From the NCBI GenBank assembly GCA_023415575.1, contig JAEZKF010000020.1, positions 1-64,000 on the forward strand: 64,000 nucleotides of DNA, written 5' to 3'. Origin of the DNA: Bacillota bacterium (GTDB taxonomy: Bacteria; Bacillota; Clostridia; Oscillospirales; Ruminococcaceae). A model generated the notes under the pieces. The model was given only the letters and a program-made list of their open reading frames with translations, was not told the origin of the DNA and searched no databases. Both the position numbers and the translations under genes were made by a program. Below are positions 35,402-43,303 of the stretch, piece after piece; position 1 is the stretch's first letter, and each line of letters starts with the position of its first letter.

Positions 35402-35456
35402 ACCCCTTTTTATGGTGTTTGCGCAAGGGGTGAAACGGTATATCTGTGATATTATA
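35402..35456 (-). promoter_or_regulatory. Extended -10 promoter and inverted repeat upstream of the GH94-like gene
   Basis: On the minus strand TGCTATAAT (35459-35451) is a perfect extended -10 element pointing to the phosphorylase gene. It would give a leader of about 110 bases. Within it, ACCCCTT (35402-35408) and AAGGGGT (35425-35431) form a 7-bp inverted repeat that could bind a regulator or fold in RNA. Confidence 0.45.
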
Positions 35457-35499
35457 GCACTTACATTTTAAATAATAGGAAAATAATTATAATAATGTA

Positions 35500-35529
35500 T
35501 TGACAATAGTGTGCAACATACAGTATAAT
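35500..35529 (+). promoter_or_regulatory. Consensus SigA promoter for the padR gene
   Basis: TTGACA (35500-35505) and TATAAT (35524-35529) are both perfect, with an 18-base spacer. The TGTAT (35496-35500) and ATACA (35518-35522) half-sites flank or overlap the -35 region and spacer symmetrically, as expected for autoregulation by a PadR dimer. The start codon GTG 35548 lies 18 bases after the -10 box, so the leader is very short. Confidence 0.8.
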
Positions 35530-35547
35530 GCAAATGGAGGTGATTCT

Positions 35548-35901
35548 GTGGAAAAGGACCTATATGAATCCCTGCTTTTGGAACTAAGGCGCGGGACGCT
35601 TGTCCTTTCGGTACTAAGCCAGCTTGCAACCCCCAAGTACGGTTACGTTCTGGTGCAGCAGCTGTGCGACAAGGGTATCTCTGTGGATGCCGGAACTTTG
35701 TACCCGCTCCTTCGTCGCTTAGAATCACAGGGACTTTTAACAAGTGAGTGGGAAACCACAGGCGCAAAGCCGCGAAAGTATTACAAAAGGAATGATTACG
35801 GCACTGAAGTGTATTTAAAACTGCGTGCCAGTTGGGCTGAGCTTAATGACGGTATGAATCAATTGTTTGTGGAAGGGGAGAGTAGTGATGTCAGCGAATG
35901 A
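35548..35901 (+). CDS. PadR family transcriptional regulator
   Basis: A 117-residue winged-helix protein. The pattern LRRGTLVLSVLSQLATPKYG, GYVLVQQL, DAGTLYPLLRRLESQGLLTS and GAKPRKYYKRNDYG is typical of PadR, with a short C-terminal dimerization helix. It starts with GTG 35548 after GGAGGTG. The stop overlaps the next gene (a HAAS-type membrane protein) by 14 bases. That arrangement is the common two-gene unit in which PadR represses its own operon. The ligand is unknown. Confidence 0.9.
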   Translation: MEKDLYESLLLELRRGTLVLSVLSQLATPKYGYVLVQQLCDKGISVDAGTLYPLLRRLESQGLLTSEWETTGAKPRKYYKRNDYGTEVYLKLRASWAELNDGMNQLFVEGESSDVSE

Positions 35902-36913
35902 GACGTATGTAAAGGGAATAATTGACCGTTATATCTATGCGGTTGCAAAGCGCCTGCCCCGCTCACAGCGTGAGGACATCAAGCGCGAGCTGCGCGGTTT
36001 GATTGATGACCTGCTTGCGGAGCGATGCGGAGATAACGAGCCGACGCCTAAGGATATCGACGAGGTGCTCATTGGGTTAGGCGCACCGGAACTGTTAGCT
36101 GAAAAGTACAACCAGGAACCGAGATACATTATCGGCCCCGAGTACTACGAAAGTTATCGCTATCTTCTAACACTTGTATTATCGTGTGTTGCATTTGGCA
36201 TGACAATCGCCCACGGGATTTTGGCGGTAATCTCGCCGCAGGAAAGCCCGCTTGCGTTGCTTGGTAACTACGCTATGTCGCTATACTTTGCTTTGCTGCA
36301 GGTCTTTGCTTTTGTCACGATTTCCTTTATCATCTCCGATTATGTGGGAAGAAGGAAAAACAAGCAAAAAGCAAAGGAGAACTGGTATCCCAACATGCTG
36401 CCGGAGCTGCCGGAGGCAGTAAAGGGAATTAAGAAATCCGAGCCAATCGCTGGAATCGTATTTACGGTACTGGTGATTATCCTTTTTAACGCAGCACCAT
36501 GGCTTATGGGAGTCCATCACTTTTCAAACGGATGGCAAAGCGTTCCTGTGTTTAATCTTGATTACCTAAAGACCGTTGTTATATGGTTTAACATATGCTT
36601 TATACTCGGTATTAACCGTGAGATTGTCCGCCTCGTGATCGGAAAATACACCATTAGTCTTTCGGTGATAACCTCGCTTTTAAATGTTGCGTCTTTAGCA
36701 ATCATCATCCCGTTTTTAAATTCACCACAGCTTTGGAACCAGAACATTGCAAGTGATTTAGCGTCCATCGGAATTATAGACGCGGGCTTTGATTTGGCAG
36801 CATTATTGAATATTTTTATTAAGTTTTTCGTTGCAGTCTTTATCTTTGCTTTTTTGCTTGATACCATCACTGTGATAGTAAAAACTATCAAAGCCCAGAG
36901 AAGCGCTTATTAA
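35888..36913 (+). CDS. HAAS-domain-like multi-pass membrane protein
   Basis: A 341-residue protein. The cytoplasmic N-terminal ~80 residues (YIYAVAKRLPRSQREDIKRE, then LRGLIDDLLAERCGDNEPT and VLIGLGAPELLAEKY) match the HAAS/DUF1700-like signalling domain usually encoded next to PadR. About six membrane helices follow (around residues 97-118, 128-155, 190-212, 228-250, 260-285 and 305-330). Function unknown. ATG 35888 has GGGGAG six bases upstream and overlaps the padR stop. Confidence 0.78.
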   Translation: MSANETYVKGIIDRYIYAVAKRLPRSQREDIKRELRGLIDDLLAERCGDNEPTPKDIDEVLIGLGAPELLAEKYNQEPRYIIGPEYYESYRYLLTLVLSCVAFGMTIAHGILAVISPQESPLALLGNYAMSLYFALLQVFAFVTISFIISDYVGRRKNKQKAKENWYPNMLPELPEAVKGIKKSEPIAGIVFTVLVIILFNAAPWLMGVHHFSNGWQSVPVFNLDYLKTVVIWFNICFILGINREIVRLVIGKYTISLSVITSLLNVASLAIIIPFLNSPQLWNQNIASDLASIGIIDAGFDLAALLNIFIKFFVAVFIFAFLLDTITVIVKTIKAQRSAY

Positions 36914-36920
36914 GGTTTAC

Positions 36921-36980
36921 TTGAAATAACAAGGGAATTTAGTATAATGGATGGTGCATCAATTTGATGTGCCATCCATT
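36921..36980 (+). promoter_or_regulatory. Promoter with palindrome before the FkbM-type gene
   Basis: TTGAAA (36921-36926), a 16-base spacer and TATAAT (36943-36948) form a good SigA promoter. An interrupted palindrome begins inside the -10 box: AATGGATGG (36947-36955) and CATCAA pair with TTGATG and CCATCCATT (ending at 36980), broken only by a TG/TG mismatch. It covers the expected transcript start and could be an operator or a 5' stem-loop. Confidence 0.6.
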
Positions 36981-37008
36981 ATTTATATATAAGAAGGATT
37001 TGAATAGA

Positions 37009-38109
37009 GTGGATTTAATAAAAGAACAGCCTACGGTATGGCAGGCTTTGCAGGAGACAAAAAAGCCAATCGTACTGTATGGTATGGGCGACGGTGCAGA
37101 GAAGATTTTAAGGGTGTTCGCCCAAAAGGGAATACAGGCAAGCGACATATTTGCAAGCGACGAGTTTGTACGCGGCCATACGTTTGCGGGCTTTCGGGTA
37201 AAGCGCCTTGCTGAAATCGTGGAGCTTTACAAGGACTTTATCATTGTCGTGTGCTTTGCCGTGCATGACGATGTGATGCTAAAACGCCTATACGACCTTG
37301 ACAGCCAATATGAGCTGTACGCGCCCGATGTTCCGGTTGCGGGCGAGGGCGTGTTTGATGATAGCTATTACAGTGCGCATGAAGATAAGTTTTGCAAGGC
37401 ATATGAGCTTTTGCAGGATGATTACTCTCGGCAGGTTTTTGCAAACATCATCAAGTTCAAGCTAAGCGGAAAGATTGGGTATCTTAAGGCGTGCACAACA
37501 CCGAAATCGCAGGCATATCATCAGATAATTAAGCCTCATCAAAACGAGCACTATGTCGACCTCGGTGCATACGATGGCGATACAATCCGTGAGGTTCTTT
37601 CGTATACGGACGGAAGGTTTGCACGCATTACGGCTTTTGAGCCGGATGCAAAGAACTATCGCAAGCTGAAGGCAAAACTAGAGCAGAATCTATCCCGGCA
37701 GGATTTGAAAAAGGTGTTTTGCTACAACCTGCTTGCCCACAAAGAACGGAATACGTTGTATTTCGCGTCTCGAGCAGGGCGCAACTCATCGCTTTCCAAT
37801 AAAAACACAACGCGCACCATCAGCATGGAGGCCGATTCGGTCGATAACGTACTCAGAGGATGCGATATCCCCGCAACGATAATAAAGCTTGATGTAGAAG
37901 GCGCAGAGCATGATGCCTTGTTGGGCTGCGCGATCACCATAAAGCAACACGGTCCGAGGTTGATTGTATCTGCCTATCACCGCAACGAGGATCTGTTCGA
38001 CTTACCATTGCTCATAAAACAGCTTAACCCGGCTTATAAGCTCTATCTCAGGCGCCACCCCTACATTCCGGCGTGGGACATTAACCTGTACGCTACCACC
38101 GAAATATAA
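37009..38109 (+). CDS. FkbM family methyltransferase with N-terminal Rossmann-like domain
   Basis: A 366-residue protein. The first ~110 residues look like a small nucleotide- or sugar-binding fold (PIVLYGMGDGAEKILRVFAQ). The C-terminal half carries FkbM methyltransferase motifs: HYVDLGAYDGDTIREVLSY, ITAFEPDAKNYRKL and IIKLDVEGAEHDALLG. Such proteins usually O-methylate sugars or peptide-linked glycans; the target here is unknown. GTG 37009 follows AAGAAGGA at about 11 bases, and TTG 37000 is an alternative. It has its own promoter and no partner genes. Confidence 0.82.
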   Translation: MDLIKEQPTVWQALQETKKPIVLYGMGDGAEKILRVFAQKGIQASDIFASDEFVRGHTFAGFRVKRLAEIVELYKDFIIVVCFAVHDDVMLKRLYDLDSQYELYAPDVPVAGEGVFDDSYYSAHEDKFCKAYELLQDDYSRQVFANIIKFKLSGKIGYLKACTTPKSQAYHQIIKPHQNEHYVDLGAYDGDTIREVLSYTDGRFARITAFEPDAKNYRKLKAKLEQNLSRQDLKKVFCYNLLAHKERNTLYFASRAGRNSSLSNKNTTRTISMEADSVDNVLRGCDIPATIIKLDVEGAEHDALLGCAITIKQHGPRLIVSAYHRNEDLFDLPLLIKQLNPAYKLYLRRHPYIPAWDINLYATTEI

Positions 38110-38115
38110 GCAAAA

Positions 38116-38147
38116 ACGGCGTCTGCACGGTATAGTGCAAACGCCGT
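38116..38147. terminator. Bidirectional terminator
   Basis: ACGGCGTCTGCAC (38116-38128) pairs with GTGCAAACGCCGT (38135-38147), 13 bp with one mismatch and a 6-base loop. On the minus strand the stem is followed by TTTTTGC, a good terminator for the hydrolase gene ending at 38154. It also lies just after the FkbM gene stop on the plus strand. Confidence 0.8.
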
Positions 38148-38153
38148 AGTTAT

Positions 38154-39083
38154 TTATGAGATATTACTGAGAAACTCATCGACCGATTTACGATACATTT
38201 CTCTGTCGCTTGCGTACACATCAGGGTGGGCAGCAGTATCGTGGATGTAAAGACGGTCGTGTGGGTTACCTCTTGCTTCAAACATCCGTTGTGCACAGAT
38301 ATAAGGTATAATCCTGTCGCCCTTGGAATGGATAAATAAGGTCGGGATATCGCGTCCGGCAGTACAGGCAATGAGTCCCGGTGTGACAACGTTAGGGTCG
38401 AAGCCCCACAAAAGGCGGGTAACAAGGCGCAGTAAGCCATACACAGGATGTGCAAGAAAACCGAGCATGCGAAGCTGATAAAGCAGAAAGTCCTTCAGCA
38501 GGTCAAATGGGCAATCAGCAACAATAAACCGGATGTTGTGATCGAGCTCCGGACAGTTTAGCACGGTTGCAGCCCCCATGGAGTGGCCCATCAGGCCGAT
38601 TTCACAATCCTTGCCGAGACGCTTGCGTAGATAATCAAGCCATGCAGCCAAATCGGTTTTTTCGTAATATCCGTAGGTGCTTAACCGGCCGCCGCTTAAT
38701 CCGTGTGCCCGTTGGTCGATTGCAAGCAGATTATAGCCGTGCGGGATAAAGAGGGGTGAATACTGCAGTCCGATGATATGATTTGCGCGAATCCCGTGTA
38801 CGAGCACTACTACCTTCTTTGATTCAGGGAAAAGATTGGCATAATACCCGGTCAAAGGGGTGCCATTCGCACCGACGATATGAACACACTCCAGCTTATC
38901 CGCAGATAGTGCATCAGTGTACAGCGTACCCTTCTGCGCGAGAATATCCATTGACTCCTGATAGGTTTGATTGCGCGTAAAGAACAGAAGCTTTACACAC
39001 ACAACCGTCGCAATTATCAGAAATAGAAGGAATGCAGCGGCTGTAAAGGCAAGTATAAGCTCAAGTATTGCAAGCAAGGTCAC
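38154..39083 (-). CDS. Membrane-anchored alpha/beta hydrolase
   Basis: A 309-residue protein with one N-terminal hydrophobic helix (about residues 8-33) and an alpha/beta-hydrolase domain. The nucleophile elbow is GLMGHSMGAATVL. An oxyanion-type HGIR is in KVVVLVHGIRANH, an Asp lies in IHSKGDRIIPY and a catalytic His is probably in HDTAAHPDVYA. It resembles BAAT/YqkD-like serine hydrolases. The substrate is unknown. It follows rarA by 15 bases in the same direction, so co-transcription is likely. Confidence 0.83.
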   Translation of the reverse strand: MTLLAILELILAFTAAAFLLFLIIATVVCVKLLFFTRNQTYQESMDILAQKGTLYTDALSADKLECVHIVGANGTPLTGYYANLFPESKKVVVLVHGIRANHIIGLQYSPLFIPHGYNLLAIDQRAHGLSGGRLSTYGYYEKTDLAAWLDYLRKRLGKDCEIGLMGHSMGAATVLNCPELDHNIRFIVADCPFDLLKDFLLYQLRMLGFLAHPVYGLLRLVTRLLWGFDPNVVTPGLIACTAGRDIPTLFIHSKGDRIIPYICAQRMFEARGNPHDRLYIHDTAAHPDVYASDREMYRKSVDEFLSNIS

Positions 39084-39098
39084 AGCCTTAATCCTCCG

Positions 39099-40382
39099 TC
39101 ATTTGCCATCTGTCATGTCTTCGGCAATAATCTTTTCGCGGTATGCCTTAGCGGTCTGCTCTACCTTGTTGTCGCCAAAGGTGTAATAACGGGCATCCTT
39201 GATGGCATCGGGCAGATACTGCTGCTTAGTATAGTCGTTTTTAAAGTTGTGCGGGTATTTGTAGGTAAGTCCTCTCCCAAGCTTTTTTGCACCGCCGTAA
39301 TGATTATCTTTCAGGTGGATAGGAATGTCACCGGTATTTTTGGTGCGCACATCCTCCATCGCAGCGTCGATGGCACAGATTGCAGTGTTCGATTTGGGAG
39401 CCGTGCAAAGCAGTATCACCGCCTGCGCAAGGGGGATGCGCGCCTCCGGCAGACCAAGCTGATGTGCGCTGTCCACACAGGCCTTTACAATGCTAATTGC
39501 CTGCGGGTAGGCAAGGCCAATGTCCTCACAAGCGGTAACAAGCAGGCGGCGGCAGGGAGAGATGATATCTCCTGCTTCCAAAAGCCGCGCAAGGTAATGC
39601 AGAGCCGCATTTTCATCCGAGCCGCGGATTGACTTTTGAAAGGCCGAGAGGATGTCGTAATGGGAATCGCCATCCCGGTCGTATCGGGTAGCACTTTTGC
39701 TTGTAATCTCGCTGACAGCATCAAGTGTAACGGTTCTAATATTGCCATCGAACGGGGCAGTAAGGGCGAGCAGTTCCACTGCGTTGATGGCCTTGCGAAC
39801 ATCGCCGCCGCAGGTTTCTGCTACCGCCTTCGTAACACCCTCTTCAAGTTTGTACTGCTCGCCGCGCTGCTGGCTAATCAGGCTAAATGCACGGGTCACG
39901 GCGCGCATGACATCTTCACTTGATACGGGCTTAAACTCCATAACCGTACAGCGGCTGAGGATAGCACCGTAGACGTAGAAGTAGGGGTTCTCAGTGGTAG
40001 ACGCAATCAGGGTGATGCGCCCGTTTTCAATGTATTCAAGCAGCGATTGCTGCTGCTTCTTATTCAGGTACTGAATCTCATCCAGATACAGCAAAACACC
40101 GTTTGCTCCGGCAAGGGTTTCAAGCTCTGCGACAATATCCTTTATGTCGGATACCGATGCATTGGTGCCGTTTAGCTTGTGCAGGCGTTTGCCTGCAACC
40201 TGTGCAAGGATACGGGCGACGGTGGTTTTGCCCACACCAGAGGGGCCGTAAAAAATGAGGTTTGGAACCTGTCTTGTTTCTATAATCTTACGCAGCACAC
40301 GGCCTTCACCCAACAGGTGCTGCTGACCGACGACATCATCAATGGTTTCGGGGCGGATTTGATCTGCAAGCGGTGCCGACAT
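39099..40382 (-). CDS. rarA: Replication-associated recombination ATPase RarA (MgsA)
   Basis: A 427-residue AAA+ ATPase of the clamp-loader-like RarA/WRNIP1 family. The N-terminus PLADQIRPETIDDVVGQQHL, Walker A FYGPSGVGKTTVARIL, Walker B VLLYLDEIQYLNKKQQ and the C-terminal tetramerization domain (NHYGGAKKLGRGLTYKYPHN) are all present. It acts at stalled replication forks. GGGAGGG precedes the ATG. Its promoter contains a possible LexA box. Confidence 0.96.
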   Translation of the reverse strand: MSAPLADQIRPETIDDVVGQQHLLGEGRVLRKIIETRQVPNLIFYGPSGVGKTTVARILAQVAGKRLHKLNGTNASVSDIKDIVAELETLAGANGVLLYLDEIQYLNKKQQQSLLEYIENGRITLIASTTENPYFYVYGAILSRCTVMEFKPVSSEDVMRAVTRAFSLISQQRGEQYKLEEGVTKAVAETCGGDVRKAINAVELLALTAPFDGNIRTVTLDAVSEITSKSATRYDRDGDSHYDILSAFQKSIRGSDENAALHYLARLLEAGDIISPCRRLLVTACEDIGLAYPQAISIVKACVDSAHQLGLPEARIPLAQAVILLCTAPKSNTAICAIDAAMEDVRTKNTGDIPIHLKDNHYGGAKKLGRGLTYKYPHNFKNDYTKQQYLPDAIKDARYYTFGDNKVEQTAKAYREKIIAEDMTDGK

Positions 40383-40435
40383 CTGAGTGCCCTCCCGTGA
40401 TTGGTGTATGGAAATGTTTGAGTCATATTAGTGTT

Positions 40436-40464
40436 ATTTTAGCACATATGTTCGAACAAAACAA
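40436..40464 (-). promoter_or_regulatory. rarA promoter containing a LexA-like box
   Basis: On the minus strand, TTGTTT (40464-40459) is 17 bases from TAAAAT (40441-40436), which has an extended TGC before it. Inside the spacer, CGAACATATGTGCT (40454-40441) matches 12 of 14 positions of the Firmicutes LexA/DinR box CGAACnnnnGTTCG (taking the variant CGAACATATGTTCG). A repressor bound here would block the promoter. Confidence 0.55.
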
Positions 40465-40495
40465 CCGCAATATAAGTTGGTGATAGATGAGTTAA

Positions 40496-40524
40496 AAATG
40501 CCCCATCTGTCGGACGGGGCATTT
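40496..40524 (-). terminator. Intrinsic terminator of glyA
   Basis: AAATGCCCC (40496-40504) pairs with GGGGCATTT (40516-40524) around an 11-base loop, starting 14 bases beyond the glyA stop. Read on the minus strand the stem ends in ATTTTTAAC, which supplies the T-run. Confidence 0.85.
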
Positions 40525-40537
40525 GATGAGCGGTAGG

Positions 40538-41791
40538 TTATTTGTAAAGCGGGAATTTTGCGCACAGCTCGTTAACGCCTGCGCGGATTTCATCGGCCTT
40601 TGACTCAAAATCGGTTGCGGCAAGATAGATAAACCGAGCAATCTGCTCCATCTCGGGCGCTCCGAAGCCGCGTGTGGTAACAGCGGGGGTACCGATGCGG
40701 ATGCCGCTTGTGACAAACGGGCTCTGCGGGTCGTTGGGGATGGCGTTCTTGTTAACGGTGATATACACCTCATCCAAACGGTGCTCAAGCTCCTTACCGG
40801 TGATACCCGCCTTACGCAGGTCAACAAGCATCAGGTGGTTATCGGTGCCGCCGGATACCAAGTCAAATCCCTGTTTTACAAGGGCCTGTGCAAGCACATT
40901 AGCGTTGCTAACAACCTTGGTCTGGTAGGCCTTAAATTCATCGGTCAGTGCTTCTCCCAGACATACGGCCTTCGCGGCAATGATGTGCATCAGAGGGCCG
41001 CCCTGGGTTCCGGGGAAGATAGCCTTGTCGATGGCCTTTGCATACTCCTCCTTGCAGAGGATCATACCACCGCGGGGGCCACGCAGGGTCTTGTGGGTTG
41101 TTGTGGTTACCACATCGGCAAAGGGAACGGGAGAAGGATGAACACCCGCGGCTACAAGGCCTGCGATGTGCGCCATATCCACCATGAAGTATGCGCCGAC
41201 CTTCTTGGCAATCTCAGAAAGACGCTCAAAATCAATGACTCTGGGATATGCACTCGCACCTGCCACAATCATCTTGGGCTTGTGCTCGAGTGCAAGGGCC
41301 TCTACCTTATCGTAGTTGATGCGATGGGTATCATCATCAACGGTATAGGGAACAAAGTTATAGTATTTACCCGACATATTAACGGGCGAGCCGTGCGTAA
41401 GATGACCGCCGTGTGCAAGGCTCATGCCGAGAACCGTATCACCGGGGTTGAGCAGTGCAAAATAAACAGCAAGATTAGCCTGCGCACCGGAGTGGGGCTG
41501 TACGTTTACATGCTCGGCCCCGAACAGCTTCTTAGCACGGTCACGGGCGATGTACTCAACAATATCTACACACTGGCAGCCGCCGTAGTAACGCTTGCCA
41601 GGATAACCCTCGGCATACTTATTGGTCAAAACACTACCCATCGCCGCCATTACGGCAGGAGAAACGATATTCTCCGAGGCAATCAGTTCAATATTGCGCT
41701 GCTGGCGTTCGAGCTCAAGCTGCATTGCGTCGCCGACTTCTTTGTCGACATCCCCTACAAAACCAATGGTATCCATTAGATTGTTAAACAT
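40538..41791 (-). CDS. glyA: Serine hydroxymethyltransferase
   Basis: A 417-residue pyridoxal-phosphate enzyme that interconverts serine and glycine with tetrahydrofolate. Key features: ELERQQRNIELIASENIVSP, NVQPHSGAQANLAVYF, YFMVDMAHIAGLVAAG, the PLP lysine in TTTTHKTLRGPRGGMI, and the C-terminal SGIRIGTPAVTTRGFG. The open frame extends upstream to 41926 without a ribosome-binding site. ATG 41791, after AAGGGCGGAAAAGG, gives the family N-terminus. Confidence 0.97.
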   Translation of the reverse strand: MFNNLMDTIGFVGDVDKEVGDAMQLELERQQRNIELIASENIVSPAVMAAMGSVLTNKYAEGYPGKRYYGGCQCVDIVEYIARDRAKKLFGAEHVNVQPHSGAQANLAVYFALLNPGDTVLGMSLAHGGHLTHGSPVNMSGKYYNFVPYTVDDDTHRINYDKVEALALEHKPKMIVAGASAYPRVIDFERLSEIAKKVGAYFMVDMAHIAGLVAAGVHPSPVPFADVVTTTTHKTLRGPRGGMILCKEEYAKAIDKAIFPGTQGGPLMHIIAAKAVCLGEALTDEFKAYQTKVVSNANVLAQALVKQGFDLVSGGTDNHLMLVDLRKAGITGKELEHRLDEVYITVNKNAIPNDPQSPFVTSGIRIGTPAVTTRGFGAPEMEQIARFIYLAATDFESKADEIRAGVNELCAKFPLYK

Positions 41792-41875
41792 CCTTTTCCG
41801 CCCTTTCAAACGTTGTTTTTGCATAACCGAGAATAAAACGGTATCGTAAATACTGTTGTACTTCGGTTTATTTAA

Positions 41876-41980
41876 GGGTATCATACTACGCTTTTCTTGC
41901 ATGATACCCATAAGAACAAAAAGCAAGAGTTACCAAAACAATACCTTGCTTTATTATACCTTATTTTGCGCTTATTGCAA
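41876..41980 (-). promoter_or_regulatory. glyA promoter and two inverted repeats in its leader
   Basis: On the minus strand TTGCAA (41980-41975), a 16-base spacer and TATAAT (41958-41953) form a promoter. AAAGCAAG (41920-41927) and CTTGCTTT (41945-41952) form an inverted repeat that covers the expected transcript start. A second, GGGTATCAT (41876-41884) and ATGATACCC (41901-41909), lies further into the ~155-base leader. No known riboswitch pattern was recognised. Confidence 0.5.
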
Positions 41981-41989
41981 GCGAAGTCT

Positions 41990-42017
41990 TTGATAAATGC
42001 ACTTTTTTTGGTATAAT
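41990..42017 (+). promoter_or_regulatory. SigA-type promoter for the DUF2752 gene
   Basis: TTGATA (41990-41995), a 16-base spacer and TATAAT (42012-42017). It diverges back-to-back from the glyA promoter, with only about 10 bases between the two -35 boxes. Confidence 0.65.
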
Positions 42018-42056
42018 AAAAGCCTTATCATGACGGCAAAATGTGAGGTGAACGTG

Positions 42057-42419
42057 ATGAAGCAGGTTATGCGCAGAATGATGATTTCGGTACTACTTGT
42101 TGTGGGTTTATTAGCAGTAATCATGCTTTATTCTTTCTTCATCGGCGGCTGCGTAATTCGTAATCTCACAAACATTCCGTGCCCGACCTGCGGTATGACA
42201 AGGGCTGCCTTTGCGTTTGCTTCTTTTCGCTTTTCAGATGCCTTTGCTGCACACCCGCTCATCTTTTTTCTTGTCCCGCTTGTGCTTGTGATAGGCGTCT
42301 TATATATCTTTTTTGATGTAAAACCGACCGACAATCGCTACATACCCATTTATATCATAACTTTAATTATCTTTTTGATAGTGTGGCTAATACGCCTGAT
42401 CTTTTTCTCCATCCCTTAA
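42057..42419 (+). CDS. DUF2752 membrane protein
   Basis: A 120-residue protein with three hydrophobic segments (about residues 8-30, 60-82 and 93-118). It carries the DUF2752 signature NIPCPTCGMTRAAFAF (C-x2-C-G-M-T-R-A). Function unknown; the paired cysteines suggest metal or redox chemistry, but nothing here proves it. ATG 42057 follows GTGAGGTGAACGTG. Longer in-frame starts (41997, 42030) lie too close to the promoter or lack a ribosome-binding site. Confidence 0.8.
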   Translation: MKQVMRRMMISVLLVVGLLAVIMLYSFFIGGCVIRNLTNIPCPTCGMTRAAFAFASFRFSDAFAAHPLIFFLVPLVLVIGVLYIFFDVKPTDNRYIPIYIITLIIFLIVWLIRLIFFSIP

Positions 42420-42505
42420 TCCCTTTGCGGCAGCTTTTGGTCTGGGCACAGCGCGAATAAGCAGGTCAACGTGCGGAAACAATGGGCTTGTAGCTGCTTT
42501 GCAAT

Positions 42506-43246
42506 GTGCGGCTCAAGAAAGTGAAGCTGCTTATGAAGGAGTATACAATCGGCCTGTGCTGCACTGCTGCCTGTCTAGCACTATTGAGTGCATGCGGCGA
42601 TGGCAGTGTCGACCATGTGAACAGCCGCAATCAATATGAGAATAATAGCGTTTTTCCGCCGAAGATTGTTGGGGAATCCTCACTGCCGTCTGTTTCTGAA
42701 CTGGAATTTCCATATACCATCTCAAGCAACAGTATTAAGCTGCCAGACGGGACAACCCTGTTTATAAACGTTGAGATGACTGAAGGAGAGTTTTTTGACC
42801 GCAGCTCGCCTCAGTATGCGCAGGGCATGGGGATGTTCGATACCAACTATCTCGGCTTTTACCGCATTGCGATTTACACCGACGCAAGTCATGGAGATGC
42901 ACTTTATACAATGCCTGTGGCATTTGACACAGACAAGCTGAACTTTGAAAAAGAGTTCTCGCTCATGTTTGATGACTACAACAACGACGGCAACCCCGAC
43001 TTTACAATCGGTCAATGGGCGGATGCAAACGGCAGCACCTATCAGATCTTTACCGTTCTGCCGGGAGGAAAGATTGAGCAGCTTGCTTGTGAAGGCGGTC
43101 TGTGTGCGACAAGCTTTGAAGCGTCCATTCGCTTGACAAAGGCATCGCCATCCTCATTCTCGTGCGAGGTGTACGACATTAAGACTGGTAAGAATGTTAC
43201 GTTGACCTACAGCTGGCAGGAAGATAAGTTTGTATTGCAAGAGTAA
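42506..43246 (+). CDS. Hypothetical lipoprotein
   Basis: A 246-residue protein with a lipoprotein signal peptide. A basic N-terminus (RLKKVKLLMK) is followed by a hydrophobic stretch and the lipobox LLSAC, with Cys30 as the lipidated residue. The rest looks beta-rich, with the segment FDDYNNDGNPDFTIGQWAD, reminiscent of FG-GAP/VCBS-like calcium loops. No family is recognised. GTG 42506 gives the most convincing charged N-terminus, but no good ribosome-binding site is visible. GTG 42521 or ATG 42533 are alternatives. Confidence 0.65.
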   Translation: MRLKKVKLLMKEYTIGLCCTAACLALLSACGDGSVDHVNSRNQYENNSVFPPKIVGESSLPSVSELEFPYTISSNSIKLPDGTTLFINVEMTEGEFFDRSSPQYAQGMGMFDTNYLGFYRIAIYTDASHGDALYTMPVAFDTDKLNFEKEFSLMFDDYNNDGNPDFTIGQWADANGSTYQIFTVLPGGKIEQLACEGGLCATSFEASIRLTKASPSSFSCEVYDIKTGKNVTLTYSWQEDKFVLQE

Positions 43247-43268
43247 TATTGATGGCTCAATAAAATAG

Positions 43269-43301
43269 CAAAGGCAGGGTATTGAGAACACCCTGCCTTT
43301 G
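43269..43301. terminator. Bidirectional terminator between the lipoprotein gene and htpX
   Basis: CAAAGGCAGGGT (43269-43280) and ACCCTGCCTTTG (43290-43301) form a perfect 12-bp stem with a 9-base loop. It lies between convergent stops at 43246 and 43304. The minus strand continues CTATTTTATTG. Confidence 0.8.
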
Positions 43302-43303
43302 TC

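Noticed and set aside
40781..41779. A 332-codon open frame on the plus strand opposite glyA
   Set aside because: It lies fully antisense to a clear serine hydroxymethyltransferase gene, has no ribosome-binding site and its protein shows no family features.
41792..41926. 45-codon in-frame N-terminal extension of glyA
   Set aside because: No ribosome-binding site and not part of the SHMT family; it overlaps the leader inverted repeat.
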